Shown: positions 27,190 to 36,228, counted from the stretch's first letter. The stretch is 64,000 nt of DNA from Brenneria goodwinii (GCF_002291445.1 NZ_CP014137.1:2232001-2296000), one strand, 5' to 3'. Notes: generated by a model not told the origin, from the sequence alone. Numbers and translations: made by a program.

Positions 27190-28602
27190 TTGGACGACCT
27201 ATTGAATTCTAATCGACAAATAGCAAATGAAGAAACGAGCGATAATCAAGTCATCCTGTCCGAATGGAAGAAATTGATATCGATAACATCTCCAGATGCA
27301 TTCCGTCTGCTGCATACCCTATCAAAGCAAAAGTCTTCTACTCTGGCGGGTGAGTTTTATTCACATATGTTAAAGGATCCGGAAGCATCGCATTTTCTCT
27401 CAAGTCAGCAGGTTCATGACCGACTTTTCTCTTCTATGCAGAAATGGATTGAAGTTATCCTGACTAACACCGGCGAAAATTTGGATGAGTTGATCGACCA
27501 TCAGAAAAAAATCGGCCTGATTCATGCGCGTATAGGCATTCCAATTGAATTGGTCGGACGCGGCGCCCGGCGCTTAAAATGGAAGCTCTACGAATATGTG
27601 TCGCAACAAGCCAGCGACAAATCCCTCTGTTTCGAAGCTATACGCTTTGCATCGATATCCATGGATATCGCAATAGAAATAATGAGCACAACCTATTCGA
27701 GCTCTCACGATACGGCGGCCAAAAGCGAAGAGTCATATCGTCTGTTATCGTTGCTGAATAACGCAGATGTCGAACGGGAACGTCAAAATGCGGCACTGCT
27801 GAACTGGGAAAACACCTTTATTTTCAATGTTGCCACCGGAGCGCCGCTGATCACTACGCAAACGTTCGAAGATTCAGAGTTTGGCCTCTGGTTTAACCAT
27901 AAAGGAAAACCTTCCTTCGGAAATGCTCAGGACGCGCAAACCATCAGTGAGATGATAAAAGCTGTTGATGAAAATATCGGACATTTCAATAACAGTATTC
28001 CTCTGACGCAGGAGGCGTACGCGCCATTACTCAAGTCGGTGAGGACCCGGATCCATAAGATCCATGTATTCATGGATTCCTTATTTGACGAAGTGCAAAA
28101 ATTGGAAAGTGGTAAGGATACCTTAACACTTCTACTGAATCGTCGCTTCCTGCCGACCATTTTACGGCATGAAACTTCATTGGCTATGCGTAAAAATGTA
28201 CCGCTGACCATCGCAATGATCGACATTGACCACTTCAAGGTCGTTAACGATACCTACGGTCATACAGTCGGTGACGCGGTGTTGAAAAATACCGCTGAAA
28301 TTTTTCATGAAAATACCAGAAGCAGCGATTATATATTTCGCTATGGCGGAGAGGAATTTATGTTTGTTTTGATCGAAACCACGCAAGATGAGGCTTATAC
28401 ATTTATAGATCGGCTCAGGGAAAAGATTCAGAACCATAAAATCCGCCTGCAAAACAATGAAGTGGTAACCATTACCATTAGTGCGGGTATTGCCATGTAT
28501 AACGGGCATCCTGATTATGAATATTTAATTAACGCAGCCGATATCGCGCTTTATCAGGCCAAGGCTAATGGCAGAAATCGTATTGAATTCGCTCAGCAGT
28601 AG
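27190..28602 (+). CDS. dosC: Globin-coupled diguanylate cyclase, DosC-like
   Basis: This enzyme makes cyclic di-GMP in response to a haem-bound gas, in E. coli oxygen. The protein has 470 aa. The N-terminal globin-coupled sensor has the proximal haem His at about 112 (HARIGIPIELV), a middle helical domain follows (GLWFNHKGKP as in DosC), and the C-terminal GGDEF domain has the active-site loop GGEEF. The inhibitory I-site RSSD sits five residues before it, so product feedback is likely. The start is TTG at 27190 with a weak AAGAG site, and could be internal. It lies between motility receptors, fitting a swim/settle switch. Confidence 0.88.
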   Translation: MDDLLNSNRQIANEETSDNQVILSEWKKLISITSPDAFRLLHTLSKQKSSTLAGEFYSHMLKDPEASHFLSSQQVHDRLFSSMQKWIEVILTNTGENLDELIDHQKKIGLIHARIGIPIELVGRGARRLKWKLYEYVSQQASDKSLCFEAIRFASISMDIAIEIMSTTYSSSHDTAAKSEESYRLLSLLNNADVERERQNAALLNWENTFIFNVATGAPLITTQTFEDSEFGLWFNHKGKPSFGNAQDAQTISEMIKAVDENIGHFNNSIPLTQEAYAPLLKSVRTRIHKIHVFMDSLFDEVQKLESGKDTLTLLLNRRFLPTILRHETSLAMRKNVPLTIAMIDIDHFKVVNDTYGHTVGDAVLKNTAEIFHENTRSSDYIFRYGGEEFMFVLIETTQDEAYTFIDRLREKIQNHKIRLQNNEVVTITISAGIAMYNGHPDYEYLINAADIALYQAKANGRNRIEFAQQ

Positions 28603-28628
28603 CGCTTTACAATAATTATTCATTTCAA

Positions 28629-28658
28629 ATAGCGGCCTATTCGATGATAAGGCTATTT
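28629..28658 (+). terminator. Probable terminator of the diguanylate cyclase gene
   Basis: The stem pairs GGCCT with AGGC around a short AT loop, flanked by ATAG/CTAT, and then TTTTT. It begins 27 bp after the dosC stop. The stem is imperfect, so this is a moderate call. Confidence 0.5.
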
Positions 28659-28669
28659 TTCATCATCTC

Positions 28670-28707
28670 ATTATTAGCATGCTAACCGATATTAGTATGC
28701 TAATAAT
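28670..28707. repeat. Perfect 11-bp inverted repeat
   Basis: ATTATTAGCAT and ATGCTAATAAT flank a 16-base centre that itself contains TTAGTATGCTAA-like half-copies. It lies in the 352-bp gap between dosC and the third MCP, about 75 bp upstream of that gene's sigma28 promoter. It could be an operator or a second stem-loop. No U-run follows. Confidence 0.55.
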
Positions 28708-28781
28708 CAATCATCGTTTCATTTTTATACACTTCTGTAACAACCGTTAACACTAATTAGAATAAATAATTGTAAATACCA

Positions 28782-28808
28782 TGAATTTAGCCTTTTGTAT
28801 GCCGATAA
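28782..28808 (+). promoter_or_regulatory. Sigma28 promoter of the third MCP
   Basis: TGAA, exactly 15 bases, then GCCGATAA, a perfect FliA -10 element with one mismatch in the -35 core. It lies about 147 bp ahead of the MCP start at 28955. Confidence 0.8.
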
Positions 28809-28954
28809 CAAAAATGCAAGAGATATACCGTCATGGACCATTGATCAGCCTGCTGAATATTCACAGACATGCTGACATCTGCAGGGAAACGCGAATAGCG
28901 ATCCTGTCTTCTTAGGATTAATCGTCTTATCATTTAACCACCAGGATTTACACT

Positions 28955-30619
28955 ATGGGTTTTATACGCAATATTAAAATCAGAACCATGATGATTCTGA
29001 TCCTTATACTATTTTCTCTACTCTGGGGAGGCGTGTCTGCGTTTGCATTGTATTCGCTGAGTCAATTAACCACTGAGTTGAAATTAACCAACGTGCAGCA
29101 AAATAATGGCGATATCATCAATGGCGCTAATGCGCACTATTATCGTATCATCAGCGCCCTTGAACGCGCCGCCCGTGCAAAACAGAACAACAACGCCGCG
29201 GAAGTCGATATGGAACTTCGATTAGTTAGCAGCGAGTTGGAAAATATCAAAAATGGTCTGAATGAGTTTAAAACGACCGATCATGCCAATATTGACTCCG
29301 CCACCATTGACAATATTTATAACAGCTCCTACCAGCTTTACACTAATGGCGTGCTGCCGCTTTATGAAGCCGTCAAAGCCGACCGTATTGATGACTTCGT
29401 GCAATATGCAAGTCAGACCTATCGGCCTCTACGCCAAAATTTCACCGATGCTATCGAAAAATATAATGTGGTTATCGATGGGTTGAAAACCGAGGCGCAA
29501 ACGCGAATCGATACCTGGGTCGACTGGTGTCAGAAGATCCTGATTGTGGCGCTGGTTATCGGCCTGATTATTGTGCTGCTCACCGATCGCTATTTGTCCC
29601 TTTTCGTGGTCAAACCGCTTGAGCTGATTAAAAAGCACCTTCAGGTTCTTTCCACGGGGCATCTGCACACCCACATTATGGATGTAGGCAAAAACTGCGT
29701 AGGACAGTTGATTCCTTTCCTCCAGCAGATGCAAAACAACTGGGTAACAACGGTATCTGAAATCCGCGACAGTGCGGGCGCGATCTACCGTGGTTCTGGT
29801 GAGATCTCCTCCGGTAACACAGATTTATCTTCGCGCACGGAAGAACAGGCATCGGCATTGGAACAGACCGCGGCCAGTATGGAACAACTGAGCGCCGTGG
29901 TAAAACAGAACGCGGACAACGCCAGTCAGGCCAGTGTCCTGGCGCAGAATGCGTCCAAACTGGCGAACAATGGGGGCGATATTGTCAATGACGTCATCAA
30001 GACAATGGGAGAAATTACCAGCAGCTCTCAGAAAATTGCCGATATCATCGGTGTTATCAACAGTATTGCTTTTCAGACCAATATTCTCGCGTTGAATGCG
30101 GCGGTAGAAGCGGCACGAGCCGGAGAACAAGGACGCGGATTCGCCGTGGTCGCCAGCGAAGTGCGCAATCTGGCGCAGCGAAGCGCTCAGGCGGCCAAAG
30201 AGATTGAAGGATTGATCGATGAATCCGTTAATAATGTCAAAACCGGCTCCAGCCAGGTAACACTGGCCGGCGACGCCATGGAAAACATTGTGAAAGCCGT
30301 GACCAACGTAACCGACATCATGGGTGAAATTGCGTCGGCCTCAAATGAGCAGAGCAAAGGGATTAGTCAGGTTGGCCAGGCAGTGATCGAAATGGATAGC
30401 GTAACGCAACAAAACGCCGCATTGGTTGAGGAATCGACCGCAGCATCGGCGTCACTTGAAGAACAAGCGCGCCGTTTGACTGAAATTGTCTCTATTTTCA
30501 AACTTTCCGATGCCGCAGAAAAACAGGCGGGAAACAAGACGATAAAGCCAATACCGACGCTGCCGTCAACCCCCACAAAGAAAACAAGTACCGATAATAC
30601 GAATTGGGAAACGTTTTAA
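28955..30619 (+). CDS. Methyl-accepting chemotaxis protein
   Basis: This is an inner-membrane chemoreceptor of 554 aa. TM1 is near residues 11-33, followed by a periplasmic four-helix domain (about 35-190) with no recognised ligand motif, TM2 (about 192-212), HAMP and the MCP signalling hairpin (INSIAFQTNILALNAAVEAARAG). The C-terminal NWETF binds CheR and CheB. The ATG has AGGA ten bases upstream. In the signalling domain it is close to the other two MCPs. The sensor domain differs, so a different ligand is likely. Confidence 0.93.
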   Translation: MGFIRNIKIRTMMILILILFSLLWGGVSAFALYSLSQLTTELKLTNVQQNNGDIINGANAHYYRIISALERAARAKQNNNAAEVDMELRLVSSELENIKNGLNEFKTTDHANIDSATIDNIYNSSYQLYTNGVLPLYEAVKADRIDDFVQYASQTYRPLRQNFTDAIEKYNVVIDGLKTEAQTRIDTWVDWCQKILIVALVIGLIIVLLTDRYLSLFVVKPLELIKKHLQVLSTGHLHTHIMDVGKNCVGQLIPFLQQMQNNWVTTVSEIRDSAGAIYRGSGEISSGNTDLSSRTEEQASALEQTAASMEQLSAVVKQNADNASQASVLAQNASKLANNGGDIVNDVIKTMGEITSSSQKIADIIGVINSIAFQTNILALNAAVEAARAGEQGRGFAVVASEVRNLAQRSAQAAKEIEGLIDESVNNVKTGSSQVTLAGDAMENIVKAVTNVTDIMGEIASASNEQSKGISQVGQAVIEMDSVTQQNAALVEESTAASASLEEQARRLTEIVSIFKLSDAAEKQAGNKTIKPIPTLPSTPTKKTSTDNTNWETF

Positions 30620-30628
30620 TCAACACGA

Positions 30629-30650
30629 ATGCGGGCGATATCGCCCGCAT
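30629..30650. terminator. 22-bp perfect palindrome after the third MCP
   Basis: A fully self-complementary sequence, ATGCGGGCGAT followed by its exact complement, begins 10 bp after the MCP stop. It would form a strong GC-rich hairpin in RNA. No U-run follows, so it may act as a 3' stabiliser or a Rho-linked end. Confidence 0.5.
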
Positions 30651-30807
30651 ATCACTCGCGGCCGCTGATGGAAATAGCCATCGGTTGAGTCGCCGACAAG
30701 ATGAAACTCTGGCTAGATTCAATAAATAAGCATGATCATTGACAACACGACGCGCTTAAAATCCTATATAGTTCCACCTAACGTTCCACACAAAGGAGGG
30801 GGAGTCA

Positions 30808-31032
30808 TTGCAGCGGCAATCGGTATCATCATCAAGAATTCGTTCGGTTGGATACGATCCTGAAACGCATATTCTTGAAATAGAGTTTCATAATAAAGAC
30901 ATCTACCAGTACATTGGGGTTCCCAAGCGCATTTATGGGAAATTCATCTCTGAATCGGTTATCTCTAAAGGCCGTTTTTTTGATGGAGTAATAAAAGACA
31001 AATTTTTGTGCCGGAAAATAAAAAAACCATAA
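30808..31032 (+). CDS. KTSC domain protein
   Basis: A 74-aa protein with the KTSC fold signature: SSSRIRSVGYDPETHILEI, then YQYIGVPKRIYGKFIS and SKGRFF. The domain is named for a segment found in some lysyl-tRNA synthetases, but its role in stand-alone proteins is unknown. The start is TTG, supported by a very strong AAAGGAGG ribosome site 7-8 bases upstream. It is a single-gene unit beside a broken HNH gene, suggesting an accessory pocket. Confidence 0.75.
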   Translation: MQRQSVSSSRIRSVGYDPETHILEIEFHNKDIYQYIGVPKRIYGKFISESVISKGRFFDGVIKDKFLCRKIKKP

Positions 31033-31112
31033 TAATTAACCGGATAAAAGCTGCCGACACGTGTTATAGCACGTAACCCTCCCCCGCATTGTTAGCGCAT
31101 AACTTAACCATA

Positions 31113-31149
31113 ATTACCCGGATTTTGCGGAGAGGATACGCCGGGTAAT
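31113..31149. repeat. 9-bp inverted repeat with overlapping alternative stem
   Basis: ATTACCCGG (31113-31121) and CCGGGTAAT (31141-31149) form a perfect stem. A second possible stem, GGAGAG in the loop with CTCTCC just after the right arm, excludes the first. No gene is visible between the KTSC stop (31032) and the HNH remnant (31364), and these alternative hairpins are the only structure I can see there. Confidence 0.45.
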
Positions 31150-31363
31150 CTCTCCTGAAAAATAACGATGAAGCGCAGAATACCTGTGCCGCATCTATCC
31201 GTCAGAACAAGTACCGGATAGCCTTGCGGGTAGCGACTTTGAGCATCTTTTGAAAAGAAGGGCATTCCAGATGATTGACGTGTGGGCTGCCCGCGGTATG
31301 TGGCAGATCGTCACCCACGGCTGTAAACGTTGGTACGGCCAGTTTTGCCATGCGACGCGTTTT

Positions 31364-31670
31364 TCATTCCCTAACAAGTCGTGGAATAGTCTGGTAAAGT
31401 TTTTCAAGCAATGCATTTTTATTCACTGCGTAATGCATAGCACGGTGACAGTTTGGACAAAGCGCCGCGGCGTTCTCCACGGTATCAGAACCGCCATTCG
31501 CCAGATACTTAAGATGATGCACTTCAAGAAACGGTAATCCATCGGCTTGCGCAAAAGGGGCGGGGTTGCGGCAGCATTCACACACGCCGTTTGCTTCCTA
31601 GAGCACATAGGCTTTTACTTCCGGATCGCGAATAACTGACGTTGTTTGTGTGGTTTGCTTGGGCGGATTG
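31364..31670 (-). pseudogene. HNH endonuclease remnant
   Basis: The minus strand reads ...TSVIRDPEVKAYVL-stop-EANGVCECCRNPAP, then LEVHHLKYLANGGSDTVENA and ALCPNCHRAMHY. This is the zinc-finger HNH nuclease C-terminus: CECC and CPNC metal pairs and the VHHL catalytic His. A TAG at 31600-31598 interrupts it, and the upstream part is lost where the tRNA-operon terminator begins. It is 5'-truncated and broken by a stop. From the last ATG/GTG-type start the 73-codon 3' fragment could be made but would lack the N-terminal part. Confidence 0.75.
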
Positions 31671-31711
31671 CGGTTGGTCACCATTCGGTTGCGTTTCCAT
31701 TTCCCAAACGC

Positions 31712-31733
31712 AAAAAAACCGCTTATTAAGCGG
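31712..31733 (-). terminator. Terminator of the glyW-cysT-leuZ operon
   Basis: On the minus strand CCGCTT-AAT-AAGCGG followed by TTTTTTT, 42 bp after the tRNA-Leu 3' end. It is a classic intrinsic terminator. Confidence 0.88.
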
Positions 31734-31774
31734 CTATCAATATCTGACTAACTTCTTGTTTTTATTTTAATCGA

Positions 31775-31861
31775 TGGTGCCCGGGGCGGGACTTGAACCC
31801 GCACAGCGCGTACGCCGAGGGATTTTAAATCCCTTGTGTCTACCGATTCCACCACCCGGGC
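31775..31861 (-). tRNA. leuZ: tRNA-Leu (anticodon UAA)
   Basis: 87 nt including an encoded CCA. The acceptor stem GCCCGGG/CCCGGGC, the long variable arm of a class II tRNA and the loop TTTAAAA with anticodon TAA are visible. It is the third gene of the glyW-cysT-leuZ transcript, the order known from E. coli. Confidence 0.96.
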
Positions 31862-31869
31862 TTAGAAAT

Positions 31870-31943
31870 TGGAGGCGCGTCCCGGAGTCGAACCGAGGTA
31901 GGCGGATTTGCAATCCGCTGCATGGCCACTCTGCCAACGCGCC
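31870..31943 (-). tRNA. cysT: tRNA-Cys (anticodon GCA)
   Basis: 74 nt with an encoded CCA. The acceptor GGCGCGT pairs with ACGCGCC, the anticodon loop reads TTTGCAA and the T-loop is GTCGAAC-like (read GGTTCGACTC). It lies 8 bp upstream of tRNA-Leu in the same transcript. Confidence 0.96.
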
Positions 31944-31983
31944 TTACCTTTAAATCGCTCTCAGCTTTGGTTGCTGAAAATAT

Positions 31984-32059
<76 letters not shown>

Positions 32060-32123
32060 ATCATAACGAACATGCTGATTTTTACTAACTTTCAGCAAAC
32101 CAGCGTTGCTGTTGATGCGGTGC

Positions 32124-32151
32124 ATTCTACTGACCTGACGCAATGAGTCAA
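32124..32151 (-). promoter_or_regulatory. Sigma70 promoter of the tRNA operon
   Basis: On the minus strand TTGACT, 16 bases, TAGAAT, then a GC-rich discriminator (GCACCGC) typical of stringently controlled stable-RNA promoters. It lies 64 bp ahead of tRNA-Gly. Confidence 0.75.
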
Positions 32152-32201
32152 TAGAATTATCCACTCAGTATGTTCGTTTGCTGGTTTTTAAGGCGCTTCG
32201 A

Positions 32202-32750
32202 TCAAGGTTCAAGCAAATCGTGTCTTGCCGCGTTCAAATATTGAAACATTGACCAGAAAGTCAACACCGCCGCGACATACAAAGCGATCACGCCCGCCCC
32301 TTCCACCAGGCGTTCCGGCCGCCATAACAGAGCCACCAGAGCCAACATTTGCGCCGTTGTCTTTACCTTGCCAATCCAGGACACGGCCACGCTACTCCGT
32401 TTACCAATCTCAGCCATCCATTCCCGCAAGGCAGAAATAATGATTTCACGCGCGATCATCGTGGCGGCAGGTAGTGTAATCAACCAGGAATGATAATGTT
32501 CAGCCACCAAAACCAGCGCGACCGCGACCATTACTTTATCGGCAACAGGGTCAAGAAACGCGCCAAATCGCGTAGTTTGCTTCCAGCGTCGGGCCAGAAA
32601 ACCATCAAACCAGTCGGTAACGGCGGCAAAAACGAAAATGACTGCACATACTAGGGGTGCCCAGACGAATGGAAGATAAAACGCCAGCACAAAAAACGGG
32701 ATTAAAGCAACACGAAACAAAGTCAGCAACGTCGGTATATTAAATTGCAT
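32202..32750 (-). CDS. pgsA: PgsA, phosphatidylglycerophosphate synthase
   Basis: PgsA makes phosphatidylglycerol phosphate from CDP-diacylglycerol and glycerol-3-phosphate, the committed step to acidic phospholipids. The 182-aa membrane protein has several TM helices. The CDP-alcohol phosphotransferase motif (D-G-x2-A-R-x8-G-x3-D-x3-D) is complete in DGFLARRWKQTTRFGAFLD plus the final Asp. It follows uvrC by 58 bp and precedes the tRNA operon. Confidence 0.97.
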   Translation of the reverse strand: MQFNIPTLLTLFRVALIPFFVLAFYLPFVWAPLVCAVIFVFAAVTDWFDGFLARRWKQTTRFGAFLDPVADKVMVAVALVLVAEHYHSWLITLPAATMIAREIIISALREWMAEIGKRSSVAVSWIGKVKTTAQMLALVALLWRPERLVEGAGVIALYVAAVLTFWSMFQYLNAARHDLLEP

Positions 32751-32808
32751 AGCGCTTAGATAACTATTTGGCTGGAGTGGATATTACGAGTATGTTGCTA
32801 CATTGTCC

Positions 32809-34641
32809 CTAGTGTTTCAACGCATGGAAGATCTTTTCTGCCAACGCGTATGAAATACCCGGCACATTTGCAATTTCCTCAATGCTGGCATTCATTAAAG
32901 GCTGTAATCCCCCCATGAACTTCAATAGGGTTTGCCGGCGTTTAGGCCCGACGCCTTCAATGAGCTCTAGTGTACTGGTATTTTTAACTTTTGCTCTTTT
33001 CTTACGATGTCCGCCAATCGCATGATCGTGAGAATCGTCACGAATGTGCTGAATGACATGCAACGCCGGAGAATCAGGAGGTAAAGCGATACCTTCCCCC
33101 GTGGCTTCAAAGAATAGCGTCTCCAGCCCTGCTTTACGATCGCTACCCTTAGCAACGCCAAGTAACAGCGGCTTATTTTTATCCCAGGGTACCTGTAGCG
33201 AATCAAACACCGCTTTGGCCTGACCGAGTTGCCCTTTACCGCCATCAATAACGATGACATCAGGGATTTTACTGTCATCCAACGCTTTACCGTAACGACG
33301 CTTCAGAACCTGCGTCATCGCGGCATAATCATCGCCGGGAGTAATCCCGCTAATATTATAGCGACGATATTCTGAACGCAGCGGTCCATTTGCATCGAAT
33401 ACGACACAGGATGCCACAGTCTGCTCTCCCATAGTATGACTGATGTCAAAACACTCCATGCGATTAATTTCTGGCAATTGTAAAACTTTCGCCAGTTCAG
33501 ACAATCGCTGATGAATAGTTGATTGTTGTGACAATTTCGTCACCAGTGCGGTTGCGGCATTGGTTCGCGCCAGTTTCAGATAACGAGCGCGATCGCCTCT
33601 AGGCCTGGTCTGAATCTGTACTTTGCGCCCAGCCACCTCGGTTAAGGATTCAGTAAGCAGATCTTTATCCGGCAGCGCAAAATCAAGCAGGATCTCGGCG
33701 GGCAACGTTCGGGCCGAACTCCCCTGCAGATAAAACTGTCCCACAAAGGTTTGTACCACTTCCCCCAGTTCCGTTCCGCCCGGAACTTTCGGAAAGTAAC
33801 TTCGGCTGCCCAACACCTTTCCCTGACGAATGAACAGCACATGAATACATGCCATGCCAGCCTCAAAGGCCACGCCAATGACATCCAGATCCTCACTGTC
33901 GCCGGAGACAAATTGCTTTTCCGTCACCCGCCGCACCGCCTGGATTTGATCGCGAATACGCGCGGCTTCTTCAAAGTTCAGTTCACGGCTGGCCGCTTCC
34001 ATTCGTGAAACGAGCTGATTAAGCACCTGCTGATCCTTCCCAGACAAAAACAGACGCACATAGTCGACCTGCTGCCGATAGTCTTCTTCGCTAACCAACC
34101 CGCTAACACATGGACCAAGGCAGCGGCCTATTTGATATTGCAGACAAGGGCGAGACCGATTCCGATACACGCTGTTTTCGCACTGTCGAATCGGGAACAG
34201 CTTTTGCAACAACATCAGGGTTTCCCGTACCGCATTGCCGTTGGGGAATGGCCCGAAATATTCACCTCTGGCATGTTTGGCGCCACGATGAACGGCCAGG
34301 CGAGGATGTTGATCGGAACTGAGGAAAATCATGGGATAAGATTTATCATCACGCAGTAACACGTTATAGCGTGGCTGATAAAGCTTAATATAGTTATGCT
34401 CCAGCAATAGCGCTTCGGTCTCAGTATGCGTGATCGTTACATCGATCTGCCTGATACTTTTTACCAAAGCCTCTGTTTTACGGCTGGCCACGTTGCTGCG
34501 GAAATAGCTGGAGAGTCGCTTTTTTAAATCTTTTGCCTTTCCGACATAGATCACCGTATTCGCGGCATCATACATACGGTAAACCCCAGGCTGGCTGGAT
34601 ACCGTCTTGAGAAATGCCGAGGCATTGAAACTGTCACTCAC
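32809..34641 (-). CDS. uvrC: UvrC, excision nuclease subunit C
   Basis: UvrC makes both incisions during nucleotide excision repair. The protein is 610 aa, the same length as E. coli UvrC and nearly colinear. The N-terminal GIY-YIG-type domain (GVYRMYDAANTVIYVGKAKDL), a UVR motif (FEEAARIRDQI), the RNase-H-like endonuclease domain (ECFDISHTMGE) and C-terminal HhH motifs (IEGVGPKRRQTLL) are intact. The start is GTG and lies 8 bp inside the end of uvrY, so the two are translationally coupled. Confidence 0.98.
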   Translation of the reverse strand: MSDSFNASAFLKTVSSQPGVYRMYDAANTVIYVGKAKDLKKRLSSYFRSNVASRKTEALVKSIRQIDVTITHTETEALLLEHNYIKLYQPRYNVLLRDDKSYPMIFLSSDQHPRLAVHRGAKHARGEYFGPFPNGNAVRETLMLLQKLFPIRQCENSVYRNRSRPCLQYQIGRCLGPCVSGLVSEEDYRQQVDYVRLFLSGKDQQVLNQLVSRMEAASRELNFEEAARIRDQIQAVRRVTEKQFVSGDSEDLDVIGVAFEAGMACIHVLFIRQGKVLGSRSYFPKVPGGTELGEVVQTFVGQFYLQGSSARTLPAEILLDFALPDKDLLTESLTEVAGRKVQIQTRPRGDRARYLKLARTNAATALVTKLSQQSTIHQRLSELAKVLQLPEINRMECFDISHTMGEQTVASCVVFDANGPLRSEYRRYNISGITPGDDYAAMTQVLKRRYGKALDDSKIPDVIVIDGGKGQLGQAKAVFDSLQVPWDKNKPLLLGVAKGSDRKAGLETLFFEATGEGIALPPDSPALHVIQHIRDDSHDHAIGGHRKKRAKVKNTSTLELIEGVGPKRRQTLLKFMGGLQPLMNASIEEIANVPGISYALAEKIFHALKH

Positions 34642-35290
34642 TACTTAACAACGTCTCCGCATTAAAAAGGCCGTGGCGAATCGCCAGATGCGTTAGCTCA
34701 ACGTCACCACTGATGTTCAGTTTATTGAACATCCGGTAACGGTAGCTATTCACCGTTTTCGGGCTCAGATTCAACTGATCTGAAATTTCTGTTACTTTCT
34801 GCCCTTTGGTGATCATCAGCATAATCTGCAATTCGCGTTCAGACAAACACTCCAGCGGTGTCTCCGCCTGCGGCTCTAACTGGCTTAATGCCATTTGCTG
34901 CGCAATATCGGAAGCGATATACCGTTTCCCCGCATGCACGGCCCGAATGGCACAGATGACTTCCTGCGGAGCCGCTGCTTTACTGACATATCCAGCCGCA
35001 CCCGCCTGCATTACTTTAGCAGGTAATGGATTCTCTGTATAAATAGTTAGCATGATAACTTTTATATCGGGAGAAAATCGCAGAATTTTTCGCGTGGCCT
35101 CAAGACCGCCGATCCCCGGCATATTCATGTCCATGAGGACAACATCGACATTATTGTTGCGGCACCACCTAACGGCATCTTCACCACATGACACTTCGCC
35201 AACGACTTTGAGACCTTTGATATCGTCAAGAATGCGCCGTATCCCTGCCCGCACCAGTTCATGGTCATCAACAAGAAAAACGCTAATCAA
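34634..35290 (-). CDS. uvrY: UvrY/GacA response regulator
   Basis: UvrY (GacA, ExpA) is phosphorylated by BarA and activates the CsrB-type RNAs that titrate CsrA, a major control of motility and virulence in soft-rot bacteria. I set the start at the TTG at 35290, read as MISVFLVDDHELVRAG, because it matches orthologues and has GGAGA eight bases upstream; a GTG at 35320 would add ten unmatched residues. The product is 218 aa with receiver Asp54 (LMDMNMPG) and a LuxR-type HTH (LSPKTVNSYRYRMFNKL). Confidence 0.96.
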   Translation of the reverse strand: MISVFLVDDHELVRAGIRRILDDIKGLKVVGEVSCGEDAVRWCRNNNVDVVLMDMNMPGIGGLEATRKILRFSPDIKVIMLTIYTENPLPAKVMQAGAAGYVSKAAAPQEVICAIRAVHAGKRYIASDIAQQMALSQLEPQAETPLECLSERELQIMLMITKGQKVTEISDQLNLSPKTVNSYRYRMFNKLNISGDVELTHLAIRHGLFNAETLLSSE

Positions 35291-35950
35291 AGAATAATTC
35301 TCCAAAAAAGGGAGTAGCACTTACATAACGAGTTGCTTGCAGGTGATACTACGTTGGTTTCAAAAAATAATGAATACGGATTTATATGAATTATGTATTT
35401 TTAAATATGCCATGCAGCAATAAACAATAGAAACCACATCATGATGATAGCAATATGTCACCGTCCTCAAAATGTGTATTGATCATATTATTAACATTTC
35501 AGATAATGACTCTTGACTATCCGAGCCCCACCCATCTTTCATCTGCAACACCGATAAAGGAACAACAATCAATGAGATAGATTGGTTCTGCTCTCGATAC
35601 GACAATAAAAAACACCGCAATTATCTGTTATATCAGTGTTTTTCACAGTCTAGCCTGCATTATATAATCACTATCCGGCAAGAAAACACCCGCAGGAAAG
35701 CTTCATGTATTCTATCGCCCGCATGCAGCCGTAGGCTCACTATATAAATCCAGGCAATTAAATACAATTGAAAACAAGTTAAATGCATAAAAAACATCCA
35801 CTACATAGTTATCCCTCATTAATAATGACCGTCAGCAATAGACACTATGTTATACTCCCGACCATCTGACTGTCGCCGCCGCTTGTCCTTTTAAGCCAGC
35901 GGCGGGCAGACTAAAACACATTTTTTGCCGTTTCTTGTTAAGGAGAAAAC
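35291..35950. other. Intergenic region between divergent uvrY and yecF
   Basis: About 660 bp, AT-rich, without a plausible gene. A strong hairpin, CCGCCGCT and AGCGGCGG around a 14-base loop, lies at about 35878-35907, some 40 bp before the yecF ribosome site. It may be a leader structure or the end of a short upstream RNA. A weaker A-rich/T-rich stem (AACAC/GTGTT) is at 35609-35642. The region must hold both promoters. Confidence 0.45.
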
Positions 35951-36175
35951 ATGAGCAATGTAGATTTTTCCACTCCCGCTTCCGTAGAGTCATTAGCGCA
36001 CGAAGTCACCTGTCTGAAAGCAACTGTTACACTGTTGTTAAAAGCCATTGGGCAGGCTGATGCGGGCAAAGTGATCGTTAAAATGGAAAAATATATTTCT
36101 CAGTTGGAAGACCCAGAACAGGCCGAGGCGTTGAGCACCACCATCAACCAAATCAAACACGCCTATCGCCAATAA
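35951..36175 (+). CDS. yecF: YecF family protein (DUF2594)
   Basis: A 74-aa protein clearly orthologous to E. coli YecF: VTCLKATVTLLLKAIGQADAGK, then KMEKYISQLED and INQIKHAYRQ at the C-terminus. The function is unknown; it is predicted to be a helical cytoplasmic protein. It is divergent from uvrY, as in E. coli, with an AAGGAGA ribosome site and its own terminator. Confidence 0.93.
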   Translation: MSNVDFSTPASVESLAHEVTCLKATVTLLLKAIGQADAGKVIVKMEKYISQLEDPEQAEALSTTINQIKHAYRQ

Positions 36176-36190
36176 CCGCGAATCATGTTC

Positions 36191-36228
36191 CCGTCGGCTT
36201 TGCGCTTTTTGATGCCGACGGCGTTTTT
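36191..36228 (+). terminator. Terminator of yecF
   Basis: CCGTCGGC and GCCGACGG form a perfect 8-bp stem around a 15-base loop, followed by CGTTTTT. It starts 15 bp after the yecF stop. Confidence 0.88.

Noticed and set aside
31250..31537. 95-codon plus-strand frame across the HNH remnant
   Set aside because: It is the antisense shadow of the HNH coding sequence, with no family likeness or ribosome site.
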